Source: Dyella psychrodurans (GTDB taxonomy: Bacteria > Pseudomonadota > Gammaproteobacteria > Xanthomonadales > Rhodanobacteraceae). Taken from it: 64,000 nt of DNA. The notes beneath the pieces are model-generated. The model was not told the origin of the DNA. It did no database searches and saw only the letters and a list, made by a program, of their open reading frames with translations. Position numbers and translations under genes: made by a program. The stretch is taken from NCBI RefSeq assembly GCF_003363265.1, contig NZ_QRBF01000003.1, positions 235,045 through 299,044 on the forward strand. The letters run 5' to 3'. Position 1 is the stretch's first letter; each line of letters opens with the position of its first letter. This document shows positions 17,677 to 26,274 of the stretch, piece after piece.

Positions 17677-18489
17677 ATGAAACCTAAGAAGCCCATCGCA
17701 CTGGTCACAGGTGCCTCCTCCGGCATCGGAAAGGCCACGGCAGAGCGACTCACCGTCGCGGGTTACAAGGTCTACGGCACAAGCCGACGCGGAGCACAAG
17801 CAAACCAGCAATCCTTTGTGATGCTGTCCCTGGACGTGACCCATGATGAGTCGGTCGAAGCCGCTGTTGATGAAGTCATTCGATTGGAGGGTCGCATTGA
17901 TCTGCTAGTGAACAACGCGGGCTTTGGCGTTGCGCCAGCCGGTGCGGAAGAAAGTTCCATCGAGCAGGCGCAAGCGATCTTCGATACCAACTTCATGGGC
18001 ATCGTCCGGATGACCCGCGCCGTCGTTCCCCACATGCGGCAGCAGCGCAATGGTCGGATCATCAACATCGGCTCGGTGCTGGGCTTCTTGCCGATGCCCT
18101 ACATGGCGCTGTACTCCGCCACCAAGCACGCAGTCGCGGGTTATTCGGAGGCGATCGACCATGAGTTGCGTACGATGGGCATCCGCGTCTCCGTCGTGGA
18201 GCCCGCCTACATCAATACGCCATTCGACGCGAATTTGATGAAGCCCGATGTTCCTCTCGATGTGTATCGCGACGTTCGTGTACGTGTTGAGCGCCGGGTG
18301 AAGGAAGTGCTCGTAAGTGCAGACGGGCCAGAAGTCGTCGCCGAAATCGTGCTCAAAGCGGCCATGGCTGACCATCCGAAACTCCACTACACGCCGGGAC
18401 TGGCGAGCCGCATGCGACTGCTCCGCAGATTTGCACCCGCCGGCGTGCTGGATGCGGGTGTCCGAAAAGACCTGCGCCTCGAAGCCTAG
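17677..18489 (+). CDS. Short-chain dehydrogenase/reductase
   Basis: 270 residues. The Rossmann motif is TGASSGIG near residue 12; NNAG appears near 86; and the catalytic YSATK follows SVLGFLPMPYMAL. It is a classical SDR using NAD(P)H on a carbonyl or hydroxyl substrate. It lies behind a TetR operator, so it is likely induced by the TetR ligand. The downstream zinc-independent quinone-reductase-like gene may be co-expressed. Confidence 0.85.
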   Translation: MKPKKPIALVTGASSGIGKATAERLTVAGYKVYGTSRRGAQANQQSFVMLSLDVTHDESVEAAVDEVIRLEGRIDLLVNNAGFGVAPAGAEESSIEQAQAIFDTNFMGIVRMTRAVVPHMRQQRNGRIINIGSVLGFLPMPYMALYSATKHAVAGYSEAIDHELRTMGIRVSVVEPAYINTPFDANLMKPDVPLDVYRDVRVRVERRVKEVLVSADGPEVVAEIVLKAAMADHPKLHYTPGLASRMRLLRRFAPAGVLDAGVRKDLRLEA

Positions 18490-18606
18490 CCCCATGTTGC
18501 GAATCGGCGCGCCCGTGCTTGGTCACCCATCGACATGGCAATGCCAAAAGTAAGAACACCCTTGCTCGATACATTTACTCGATACATTTACTAGAGAGAA
18601 AACATC

Positions 18607-19608
18607 ATGAAGGCATTCGTCATTGATCGGTATAGCAAAACGGATCCGATGCGGATTCGGGAAATGTCGCGACCTGAGGTTCGAGATGACGATGTGCTGA
18701 TCGAAGTTCATGCCGCAGGTCTGAATCTCCTGGATTCCAAAATCAAAAGCGGCGAGTTCAAGTTGATCCTGCCTTATCGCATGCCGCTGGTGCTGGGCCA
18801 TGATGTGGCCGGCGTCGTGGTCCAGGTTGGATCCCGCGTTCGGCAATTCAAAGTGGGCGATGAAGTCTATTCCCGGCCACCGGATCATCGCGTTGGCACG
18901 TTTGCGGAGTTCATTGCCGTGAACGAAAACGATGTCGCGCTCAAACCCAAGAACATCACCATGGAAGAAGCGGCGTCAATTCCACTGGTCGGCTTGACGG
19001 CATGGCAAGCACTCGTTGAACGAGCTCACCTGACGAAGGGGCAAAAGGTCTTTATCCAGGCAGGATCGGGGGGCGTTGGCACCTTTGCCATTCAATTGGC
19101 TAAGTACGTTGGGGCGACGGTAGCCACCACCACCAGCAGCGCCAATACCGACTTGGTAAAGCGCCTCGGCGCGGACATCGTCATCGATTACAAGAAAAAC
19201 GATTTTGAGAAAGTGCTGCAGAACTACGATGTGGTCCTGAATAGCCAGGATGCAACGGCTTTGGAGAAATCCCTAAGCGTATTGAAACCCGGTGGCACAC
19301 TCATCTCCATTTCTGGCCCACCTGATCCGGCATTCGCCAAAGCGATCGGAGCGCCATGGTTCGTCAGAACCATCATTAGCCTACTGAGTTCCGGCGTGCG
19401 AAAGAAAGCGACTCGTCGCAATCTGAAGTATTCGTTTCTATTTATGCAGGCGAACGGGAAGCAATTGCGCGAGATCACCGGGCTTGTCGAGGCCGGAGCG
19501 ATTCACCCCGTTATTGATCGCATCTTTCCATTCGAGTCAACCAACGAGGCCCTGACTTATGTCGAAGCAGGCCGAGCGAAGGGCAAAGTCGTCGTGAAGA
19601 TCAAATGA
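18607..19608 (+). CDS. NADP-dependent quinone oxidoreductase / zeta-crystallin-like MDR protein
   Basis: 333 residues. The N-terminal GroES-like domain has LGHDVAGVVVQVGSRVRQFKVGDEVY, and the nucleotide-binding site is VFIQAGSGGVGTFAIQLAKYVGATV. The catalytic zinc ligands of alcohol dehydrogenases are absent, as in quinone reductases. It reduces quinones or enones with NADPH. A 13-bp direct repeat (CGATACATTTACT) sits just before its ribosome site AGAGAG at about 18592. Confidence 0.85.
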   Translation: MKAFVIDRYSKTDPMRIREMSRPEVRDDDVLIEVHAAGLNLLDSKIKSGEFKLILPYRMPLVLGHDVAGVVVQVGSRVRQFKVGDEVYSRPPDHRVGTFAEFIAVNENDVALKPKNITMEEAASIPLVGLTAWQALVERAHLTKGQKVFIQAGSGGVGTFAIQLAKYVGATVATTTSSANTDLVKRLGADIVIDYKKNDFEKVLQNYDVVLNSQDATALEKSLSVLKPGGTLISISGPPDPAFAKAIGAPWFVRTIISLLSSGVRKKATRRNLKYSFLFMQANGKQLREITGLVEAGAIHPVIDRIFPFESTNEALTYVEAGRAKGKVVVKIK

Positions 19609-19626
19609 CGTCGACTTTCAATTTAG

Positions 19627-19650
19627 GCCCACTTAGGGTCGAAAGCGGAC
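19627..19650. repeat. Short repeat CCCACTTAGGGTCGAAAGCGGAC, copy C
   Basis: Third relative of the repeats at 15641 and 16921. It closes the left cargo block just before the tniQ stop. Confidence 0.4.
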
Positions 19651-19707
19651 CTTTCGGCGGGTCGTTTCGACCACTATCGGCTGCCCGCGCTAACTAACAA
19701 CGTTTCC

Positions 19708-21006
19708 TCAGTCCGGTTGGGCTTTGAGACGCAGTTTTTCGATCTCCTTTTTCTCGAAAGCTTTAACTCGTTCGCGCACTAAATGGACTGGGGCTTTCAA
19801 TTCACATGCTAGGCGTTGAACGATCTGCTTTTTCGTTTCATCACTGGCGCTCGCAATGTGCTTCTTAAACAGACGATCAATGCGCCTTTCTTTTTGCGCT
19901 CTCTTCGCCTGGATGTAAGACCTGGTTAGTTGTGCGAGCTCAAATATCAAAGGCTGGACTTGTCTGGGCCGCGCGTAAACCGACATGTCGCTCTGAAGCG
20001 CCAAATGGCGAATTGGGGGGTATGGCGGGCCTTTTTTTATCGCCTTTTTCAACGCCAGCTCATAGGCATCCACCCGCTCCTGGCTAAAAGCGCGTCGTCT
20101 CTTAGGTACCCTTCGTTCTTTTTTACCCTTGAAGCCGATCGCCATTTGTCGACTTGCCTCCTCAGGGTCAAGAAGGATGCCGAGAAGCGGGATATCAAAA
20201 TAATTTGCCATCCAAAGAAGTGAGTTCAGCTGCGGCCGAACCTGTTTCTCGCGGATGTGAAACACATCGCCGGCAAAATGAATCAGGTCTGATCTTTTGA
20301 ACGAAGGATCCAATGCGTCGAGAAAGTGCCATGGCGCTGATCTTTCAAATCTAACGCCGGGGTTCTTGGCCACATAGTCAACAATAGATTCCAGATCAGT
20401 TTCACCAGGATCAGGATTGTCCGTGAAGTGCCAGTACTTGCCCTCATGCGAAAGACTTAATCTGCATCGACGGCACCTATCCAATTCGAGATCCAATCTT
20501 GCATCGCTCTGAGCAGCGCCGCAAAACGGGCAACATGTCATTAGTTTGATCTTGTGAATGGAACACCTTTCATATGCCTGTAGCCGCCAGAGGAGTCTGT
20601 CGTATAAAGGCCGCCCCGCCGCTCGGTCCTCCTGATAACAGCGTGGACACCATGCTCGGGGTCGTCGAGTCGACCCCGAGCCGTTCTTTGCACAAACGTC
20701 GACCAACGCGAGTAGCGTGCTCGCCCGGATATCCGATATACCCGTTGCATACTCAAGTGCTGTAACGAGTATCTCGGTATCAATGCTGTACCCATTAAGC
20801 CTTGATTCGATGCACTGCCGAGGAAGTGGCTGTGCTTCCCTACCGTTCTTCGCCCACCACATGGAGAGGTGGCTCGTTAACTGATAGCGAGTAGCACCAT
20901 GTAAGGCAGACAGTCGATTTACGTAAGAGCTAAGACATTCAATCTCACGCGTCCCGGCTCCGCACAACGCTAGCTTCAGGTAGGTAGGCTCGCGCGCGGA
21001 TCGCAT
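19708..21006 (-). CDS. tniQ: TniQ/TnsD-family target-selection protein
   Basis: 432 residues. The TniQ zinc-binding block is seen: WCPRCYQED (C120, C123), CSIHKIKL, TCCPFCG (C159, C162), then a second pair DRCRRC (C178, C181). TniQ and TnsD proteins read the attachment site and recruit TnsC. The rest is basic with helical C-terminal repeats expected to bind DNA. The gene starts 2 bp after the tnsC stop. At 432 residues it is longer than the short CRISPR-linked TniQ proteins and so is a candidate reader of the tRNA-Ile site. Confidence 0.9.
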   Translation of the reverse strand: MRSAREPTYLKLALCGAGTREIECLSSYVNRLSALHGATRYQLTSHLSMWWAKNGREAQPLPRQCIESRLNGYSIDTEILVTALEYATGISDIRASTLLALVDVCAKNGSGSTRRPRAWCPRCYQEDRAAGRPLYDRLLWRLQAYERCSIHKIKLMTCCPFCGAAQSDARLDLELDRCRRCRLSLSHEGKYWHFTDNPDPGETDLESIVDYVAKNPGVRFERSAPWHFLDALDPSFKRSDLIHFAGDVFHIREKQVRPQLNSLLWMANYFDIPLLGILLDPEEASRQMAIGFKGKKERRVPKRRRAFSQERVDAYELALKKAIKKGPPYPPIRHLALQSDMSVYARPRQVQPLIFELAQLTRSYIQAKRAQKERRIDRLFKKHIASASDETKKQIVQRLACELKAPVHLVRERVKAFEKKEIEKLRLKAQPD

Positions 21007-21008
21007 CG

Positions 21009-22022
21009 CTACACTCCCACGGGATCCCGACCCGGCTTTCTCGTTCCTGGCTTTAATGACGCCCGATGTGCCCCTCTATTCCTTGATCGCCCTGGTATCG
21101 AGAGCTCATCGCCGTCCGTTGAGGCCAGCTCATTCATCAACGAAACACCCAATTCAATGTCGTCTTTTATCGGAGCGATTTGCTCCTTTAGCTGTGTTCT
21201 AGAGAAATGCAGCATCTTCAAGGTTTTCGATTTTGCAGCCTCCATCTCTGCGAGTGCCGCCGATATCCATCGAATCAGAAGACCGTAACAACCAAGCGTC
21301 CCTGAATAAATGAAGTTCCGATAGTTGAGCAGGCAGTGACCATTTGCCCACGGCAGCAACCGGTCTATGCTCGCGAGAATACCGTCGTAGACATGGATGT
21401 CAGCGCCGGTCGCCTTATAGTTGCTGAAGTCGATGAATGTTGCCCTGCCGTTCAAATGTGCCGATTGAAAGCAGGTCTTCAACAATTCATAGCCGCCGAA
21501 CAAGATCAATATCACGCCCGTTTCGTTGGCCAGACACTTCAAACTATCCAGTACGGAACCGATGGCTCTATTGCTCTTTGTTCGCAGCAAATGGTGCGCT
21601 TCATCAATTAAGATAAAGCGAGTTCCCCGTGCACGAAGTGCCTTATCAAGGCGAGACCTCAATTTCGTTTCTGAATCTGAAAGACGCGCCTGATATCCAT
21701 CGTCGTCGTAAAACGGGTGCTTCAATGCCTGAAGCATGCGAAGGGTTAAGTACTTGGACGAGATGAATCCTCTGTCTGTCGTCGCAGCTTCAATTCGTAT
21801 CAACGGAATGTCGCTTCCTTCAACAAGATCGCTGCAAGCCAGCTTGCTTTCTAATAGCCGCGAAAGTGTCGTCTTACCCACCCGTGTCGGGCCAACAACC
21901 ATGATGACGGAATCTGTCAATCCCAACGCCGCGTGAGCATAAACGCGATCAAATGCCTCCTCGAACTTTGGATGCATGAAGTTTGCCTTTCGCAGCTTCT
22001 TTAGCACGTCTCGCGTATTCAT
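21009..22022 (-). CDS. tnsC: TnsC/TniB AAA+ ATPase
   Basis: 337 residues. Walker A is GPTRVGKT (residues 44-51), Walker B is RFILIDEAHHLL (D140, E141), and the sensor region includes VILILFGGYELL. TnsC links the target-selecting TniQ to the transposase and carries immunity to multiple insertions. The start overlaps the tnsAB stop by ATGA. A basic C-terminal tail may contact TniQ or DNA. Confidence 0.9.
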   Translation of the reverse strand: MNTRDVLKKLRKANFMHPKFEEAFDRVYAHAALGLTDSVIMVVGPTRVGKTTLSRLLESKLACSDLVEGSDIPLIRIEAATTDRGFISSKYLTLRMLQALKHPFYDDDGYQARLSDSETKLRSRLDKALRARGTRFILIDEAHHLLRTKSNRAIGSVLDSLKCLANETGVILILFGGYELLKTCFQSAHLNGRATFIDFSNYKATGADIHVYDGILASIDRLLPWANGHCLLNYRNFIYSGTLGCYGLLIRWISAALAEMEAAKSKTLKMLHFSRTQLKEQIAPIKDDIELGVSLMNELASTDGDELSIPGRSRNRGAHRASLKPGTRKPGRDPVGV

Positions 22023-24436
22023 GACTGACCTCCAATTGTGTCGTCAAAGTGATCGAATCTTGGCAAGTTCGTTTTGACGGTAGGTAACTGCTTTGTGCTT
22101 GATGATTTGTTTCTCTTTGGATCAAGCTGAACGTTACGCATCGCGCGATCTTTTGCTCGACGCGTACCTTCGGCGATTTGATTGGCAATCTGCAGGTTGC
22201 GTTCCTCTTCGATTTGGGCGCGCACCGAGCCGGATCCGAGATGCAAAATGCTCTCCATCATTCGGCCTTCCGCAAATGGAAAGTCTTGATCGTCCTTACG
22301 TCCGTGGTAGCAGCTGATCCATTTATCGCCAATCAAGACATATAGGCACCTCCAGTCCCATGGTTCCCACATGGCATCAACCTTTGATTCGGGCGGAAGA
22401 AGGAACAGCTCCGGGCAGGAGTACCAGTGATCGTTATGCCGAACGCCCCTTTGCGGGTCCACCTTCAACGGTTCGCGAACCGGAATGGCGGACGAAATAA
22501 GAAATTGCTTATCGAACTCGACGCGGATACCTAAGCAACTGAGCTTCCGAAATCCGCCGTCCAATAATTGCCAAGGCGATTCGCAGCCACCCCGAACTGG
22601 AATTTCATTAACGCAATCCAAAAAGTATTTCTCATAGGCGTGAAAGGCGTCAGTTAATGTCCACTCTGCCCCTGCTTGTCCGCGATGGCTGCTACTGATG
22701 GAGCGTCCTCGCTCGTCATTGGATGTGCTTCCAGGCAGTGCGTTGAGAAACTCACTTTTAAACTTACGAAAGATCGTTTCAATCGTCGATCCAAACCGGG
22801 GAGCTCCGGGCGGTCGACTCTGCTTGGAAACACCGTACTTCGCCAGAAGCGTCTCGAAGTAAATGGAGTCGAACTCCTTTCCGTTATCGACAACTATCAC
22901 CTCTGGCAATCGTCCATATCGACGAACGATATCTCTTAGAACTGTTGCGCAAGAAATCCTGCTTGGAGCGTAAAAGCTAAGCGACATTCCGACGATGGCG
23001 CCCGTGTATTCGTCGCGGGCCAGTGTCAGCCACAGCCTTCCAGTTATCTTCTTCCTTCCCACTATCACCAGCACGATGTGCTGGTCAGTTAGATAATGGT
23101 CGATGTGAACACGCTCGAATGGCCTACTTGCCCCTGGGCTCCGCTTCTCTACAGAGACAGGTGCCGCGGCGGCGTTGGCTGCTCGGTTGCCGCCTCTTTG
23201 CTCAGCTGTCTTCTCAAGATCCAAACTTCGGATAAGTTTCAAGAAGGTTGGGAAGCTTATGTGTATGACATTTGCATACTTCTTTTTCTTGCGCGCCAAC
23301 GCTATGTCTTGCACATATAGACGGAACGCGGAGTAAGGCGTCATGCCGACCTTGGTGCCGTAGTGCTTCTCTATGGACTTAAACACGAGACGTCGGTCGA
23401 CTCGGGACATGCGTGGCTCGCGTCGACCTTTCAATCGATGCTGGGGAACCAGCGCTAGAGGGTCACCACCCGCTCGCCGTAGGTCCTCGCGCCACCTTCG
23501 AAGCGTTCGAACTGAGACCATGATCGCTTCCGACAAGTTAATTTGACGCAGCCGGGTCACCATGTCAGCAGCGTCGCGGGGACGTGGCATCTTGTCGACG
23601 GCGAGATGGCCTACACCCTTCGATTGCGATAGCAGCCCTTGTGCTTCGAGCGCTAACTTAAGATCATCTTTGCTTAGAGCTACGAGTTGATTTTCTCGGT
23701 CAACCAGGTTGTGCTCGTCGAGATTCGCAAAAATGATCCCATCATCGATCAATTTTAGAATCAGCGTCTGATCATCAATGGCAAGCTGATCCATCAGTTT
23801 CGATATGCAAATAATCAGCTCTTTTTGTACGAATTCAGATGCGCTCTGTTTGAATGCATTCGTATAGCTTTTGCATTCCGCACGCCGTGCCTGAAGTAAC
23901 AACTGAACATTGGCAGCCTTGACTTGACTTATGTCTCGATCGGTAATGACGATGTGCAGTAGCCCAAGACGCGAAAAGTACTCATCTGCCACGGTGTCTT
24001 GAAAACCGCCATTCTTGTACGCCCATCGATGGGCTCGCTGCTCTACCAGGTCTTTGCATGAGTCATAGGGCTTGATCTGCACAATTTGCGGACCACTTTC
24101 TTTGAGTACGAGCACGTCGGGCGTATATGCGACACGTTGCGTTCGCCCAATATTGTTGGGATAGACGAGGCTGACCGTCGTTGGCTGCTCCCAATATTCG
24201 AGGACGTCGTCGTCGTATTCGCAGAGGGAGAGAAATGCTTTTTCTAGCGTGCTTTCTGCACTGATCGTGCAACGCATTTTGTAGCTGGCATAGCGCCACA
24301 CCGTATTGCGACATCCATTCGACGCGACGCGACGCGCTGGAGGGCTACATCGAACATTCCTTATGTAAACCGCGCCTTCTTCCGGCAGATTCCAACGCTC
24401 TAGAAACCCTTCAATGTCATGAGTTAAAGCAGTCAT
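22019..24436 (-). CDS. tnsAB: Fused TnsA-TnsB transposase
   Basis: 805 residues from the ATG at 24436 (GAGGG upstream); the frame opens at a TTG at 24451. Residues about 50-130 are a TnsA endonuclease: ESTLEKAF (E61/E65), YTPDVLV (D107) and QIVQIKP (K122). Residues about 290-400 hold helix-turn-helix DNA-binding domains. The RNase H-like DDE core follows: HIDHYLTD (D446), VVDNGKEF (D517) and STIETIFRKFK (E553). TnsA cuts the 5' ends and TnsB the 3' ends, so the fusion should support cut-and-paste movement. All catalytic residues are present. Confidence 0.92.
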   Translation of the reverse strand: MTALTHDIEGFLERWNLPEEGAVYIRNVRCSPPARRVASNGCRNTVWRYASYKMRCTISAESTLEKAFLSLCEYDDDVLEYWEQPTTVSLVYPNNIGRTQRVAYTPDVLVLKESGPQIVQIKPYDSCKDLVEQRAHRWAYKNGGFQDTVADEYFSRLGLLHIVITDRDISQVKAANVQLLLQARRAECKSYTNAFKQSASEFVQKELIICISKLMDQLAIDDQTLILKLIDDGIIFANLDEHNLVDRENQLVALSKDDLKLALEAQGLLSQSKGVGHLAVDKMPRPRDAADMVTRLRQINLSEAIMVSVRTLRRWREDLRRAGGDPLALVPQHRLKGRREPRMSRVDRRLVFKSIEKHYGTKVGMTPYSAFRLYVQDIALARKKKKYANVIHISFPTFLKLIRSLDLEKTAEQRGGNRAANAAAAPVSVEKRSPGASRPFERVHIDHYLTDQHIVLVIVGRKKITGRLWLTLARDEYTGAIVGMSLSFYAPSRISCATVLRDIVRRYGRLPEVIVVDNGKEFDSIYFETLLAKYGVSKQSRPPGAPRFGSTIETIFRKFKSEFLNALPGSTSNDERGRSISSSHRGQAGAEWTLTDAFHAYEKYFLDCVNEIPVRGGCESPWQLLDGGFRKLSCLGIRVEFDKQFLISSAIPVREPLKVDPQRGVRHNDHWYSCPELFLLPPESKVDAMWEPWDWRCLYVLIGDKWISCYHGRKDDQDFPFAEGRMMESILHLGSGSVRAQIEEERNLQIANQIAEGTRRAKDRAMRNVQLDPKRNKSSSTKQLPTVKTNLPRFDHFDDTIGGQS

Positions 24437-24660
24437 ATTTAGGACCCTCAATTCGACAACGGCGAGTTGAGTGAGCCGAAGCGTGCCTAGCCAAGCGCCG
24501 GCAACGCCTCGGCGCTCTTCGCCAGATTCAGGACGAAAAGTCTTGACTTTTTCGGTCTAGGGGCTCTGAATATGAAGGCGAGCGGAGCCGCAAAAGCCCG
24601 CTTCATCTGGAAAAGCCCCGCCTCGCCGCGGGGTTTTTCTTTTTCAGCGCCCGGAATGTT
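24437..24660. promoter_or_regulatory. Region upstream of tnsAB with bidirectional terminator
   Basis: This 224-bp gap holds the presumed tnsAB promoter and the terminator at 24611-24639. No certain promoter was picked out by eye. Confidence 0.35.
24611..24639 (-). terminator. Rho-independent terminator of the AlpA-like gene
   Basis: Stem CCCCGC (24616-24621) with GCGGGG (24628-24633), preceded by AAAAG and followed by TTTTT on the plus strand, so it works in both directions. It isolates tnsAB from transcription of the small gene upstream. Confidence 0.8.
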
Positions 24661-24942
24661 TTATCCGCTCACGGGGCTGCCCTCCTCTTCGTTTGATGCT
24701 TCGGTTACGAGGTCGACGAGGGCGCTTTCAAGCCACGCTTTCACTACGTGCCTGGCCGCAAACCACCCGCGTCGCCCGGGAAGTTGAAACATGGGAATGG
24801 GGAGACGGCCTGTTTGTCGCGCTTTATTTAATGAATGAATGGATGGGTAGCCCATCGCACGCGCAGTTTCAGCCGAAGAAAGGATGGCTGTTCGAGGCAA
24901 GAACAGCTCGACGCTGGAGACCAGATGCCTCGTTGCCGTCAT
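24661..24942 (-). CDS. Small AlpA/MerR-like helix-turn-helix protein
   Basis: 93 residues from the ATG at 24942 (AAGGGTG upstream); the frame is open to 24990. The core LSSAETARAMGYPSIHSLNKARQTGRLPIPMFQLPGRRGWFAARHVVKAWLES is a winged helix-turn-helix of the AlpA/excisionase type. Such proteins regulate or assist recombination in mobile elements. Its place just upstream of tnsAB, behind a terminator and next to paired repeats, suggests control of transposition. Function inferred from position. Confidence 0.6.
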   Translation of the reverse strand: MTATRHLVSSVELFLPRTAILSSAETARAMGYPSIHSLNKARQTGRLPIPMFQLPGRRGWFAARHVVKAWLESALVDLVTEASNEEEGSPVSG

Positions 24943-24961
24943 GCGGACACACCCTTGTCGG

Positions 24962-25018
24962 CTAGTCGCAGTCTGTCGCGATTTATCCATCTAGTCGCAG
25001 ACCAACCGCGACATAACA
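24962..25018. repeat. Paired CTAGTCGCAG...CGCGA repeats
   Basis: Two direct copies start at 24962 and 24991 (29 bp apart); each has CTAGTCGCAG and then CGCGA about 6 bases later. They lie in front of the AlpA-like gene and look like operator sites for it. Confidence 0.5.
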
Positions 25019-25162
25019 GTTGTTAGCGGACAGACTGGCACTAAGGGCCAAATGTGTCAATAACTCATTGAAAGTATGGAATATTTATAGCAGACCACTT
25101 CGCATCCCCCGTCACCGCGGGCGCGCTAAGCTAGTGACACGGTCGATAGAGGGGAACTCGAT

Positions 25163-25510
25163 ATGCTTGGGTGGTGGATAACAATCAACCGTGCGAGCGA
25201 CCCGCGCGAGACGAAAGTCGCTTCCTGGGAGGCGAGCCTTGGGGGCGATGATTGGCCCAATCATCTTGTCGAATGCGGCCAGGCTTCCCAAGTCCAATTC
25301 AATGGATATCCGAACCGGTATGAAGCAAGGGCTGCAAATGTCATCCCGGTTATTGAGCATGGTCCCCCGCCTCATGCCGGCCCTATGGTGATTGGTGACG
25401 ACTATGTCTCGGACGGCGGGTGGTCCAGAGACTTCACGCTAAACGCAGACGTTGCTTCTAGATGCTCGCCTGACGAAGTGCTCATCATTGATGTGTGGGA
25501 TCAAAGCTAG
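25163..25510 (+). CDS. Hypothetical protein
   Basis: 115 residues, ATG preceded by GAGGGGAAC at good spacing, so likely expressed. The sequence (LGWWITINRASDPRETKVASWEASLGGDDWP...) matches no family I recognise. It has no signal peptide or membrane segment and is acidic overall. Its 3' end overlaps the 3' end of the convergent gene on the other strand by 26 bp. It could be a small immunity-type protein, but nothing proves it. Confidence 0.55.
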   Translation: MLGWWITINRASDPRETKVASWEASLGGDDWPNHLVECGQASQVQFNGYPNRYEARAANVIPVIEHGPPPHAGPMVIGDDYVSDGGWSRDFTLNADVASRCSPDEVLIIDVWDQS

Positions 25511-25802
25511 GCGGTACTGGAATTGCGAGCTCTTCACGAAGCCTCCCAGATTTGGCATACGCCATCTCTTCTAGGAGCGGGATGTCGGCGTCCAGTGGCG
25601 CTATTACTAAATCCCAGTACGGAGGTAATTCAAAGAGATTTGCTTCAATCCCAATAGCTCTGCACACCTCGTCCCTTAGAAAGCGTGCCGACTCTCTACT
25701 GAGGAGGCCACCTATCCAAAATGCTTCTCCGTACTTCAATTGCTCGCTGGCGTTGGAGAACCATTCTTTGATGACGGAATCTTTTTCGTCGTCAGTAAGC
25801 AC
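25485..25802 (-). CDS. Hypothetical acidic protein
   Basis: 105 residues from a GTG. It is helical and acidic (TDDEKDSVIKEWFSNASEQLKYGEAFWIGG...). No family is recognised. It may be the last gene of the leftward operon that starts at 28583. The start codon is uncertain because no good ribosome site is visible. Confidence 0.5.
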   Translation of the reverse strand: MLTDDEKDSVIKEWFSNASEQLKYGEAFWIGGLLSRESARFLRDEVCRAIGIEANLFELPPYWDLVIAPLDADIPLLEEMAYAKSGRLREELAIPVPPSFDPTHQ

Positions 25803-25903
25803 CGTTCAATTCTCAGATTACTTTTGTTTGTGGTTAAAGAGTTTTTCAACCTCAATGCCCTTAGATCAGAGCGAATTCAATTCTTGATACTAAAAGAATT
25901 ATT

Positions 25904-26260
25904 TTACGCCATTGACCCAAATCCCCAATTCTCGAGACGCACATATGCGTGAAACTTACATGCCACAACTGGGCACACCACGCTCGGCTCCAATGTTCCG
26001 TCTTCACTGACTGAATGCCCATTGAGCGTAAATGTATGCCCTTCCGGGCAAGCCATGGTCGCCTTGTATCTACGCATGGTAGACGGATGGCAAGGTGTCC
26101 AATACAAAGGAGGAGGAGTGTCCTGCTCAACAAGGTGTCGCTTTACCTCCACGGTGACAACACATGAAGATGGCAAGCTAGTCGGTATCTTTTTTGACCC
26201 GACGAATATCCCTTTAAATATCCATCGAAGGCATCGGATGAGTGGACTCAATATCCCCAT
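25904..26260 (-). CDS. Hypothetical protein with cysteine-rich C-terminus
   Basis: 118 residues from the ATG at 26260, with AAGG 7 bp upstream; a GTG at 26266 is possible. The N-terminus is hydrophobic and basic (ILSPLIRCLRWIFKGIFVG), perhaps membrane-associated. The C-terminal half has MACPEGHTFTLNGH...VVCPVVACKFH, a possible zinc site. It follows the ImmA/IrrE-like gene closely and probably shares its transcript. Not recognised. Confidence 0.5.
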   Translation of the reverse strand: MGILSPLIRCLRWIFKGIFVGSKKIPTSLPSSCVVTVEVKRHLVEQDTPPPLYWTPCHPSTMRRYKATMACPEGHTFTLNGHSVSEDGTLEPSVVCPVVACKFHAYVRLENWGFGSMA

Positions 26261-26274
26261 ATCCACGCCTTAAC

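Noticed and set aside
19708..24436. CRISPR-associated transposon
   Set aside because: Fused TnsAB with TniQ made this worth checking, but no Cas gene, repeat array or guide-like repeat was seen within the element.
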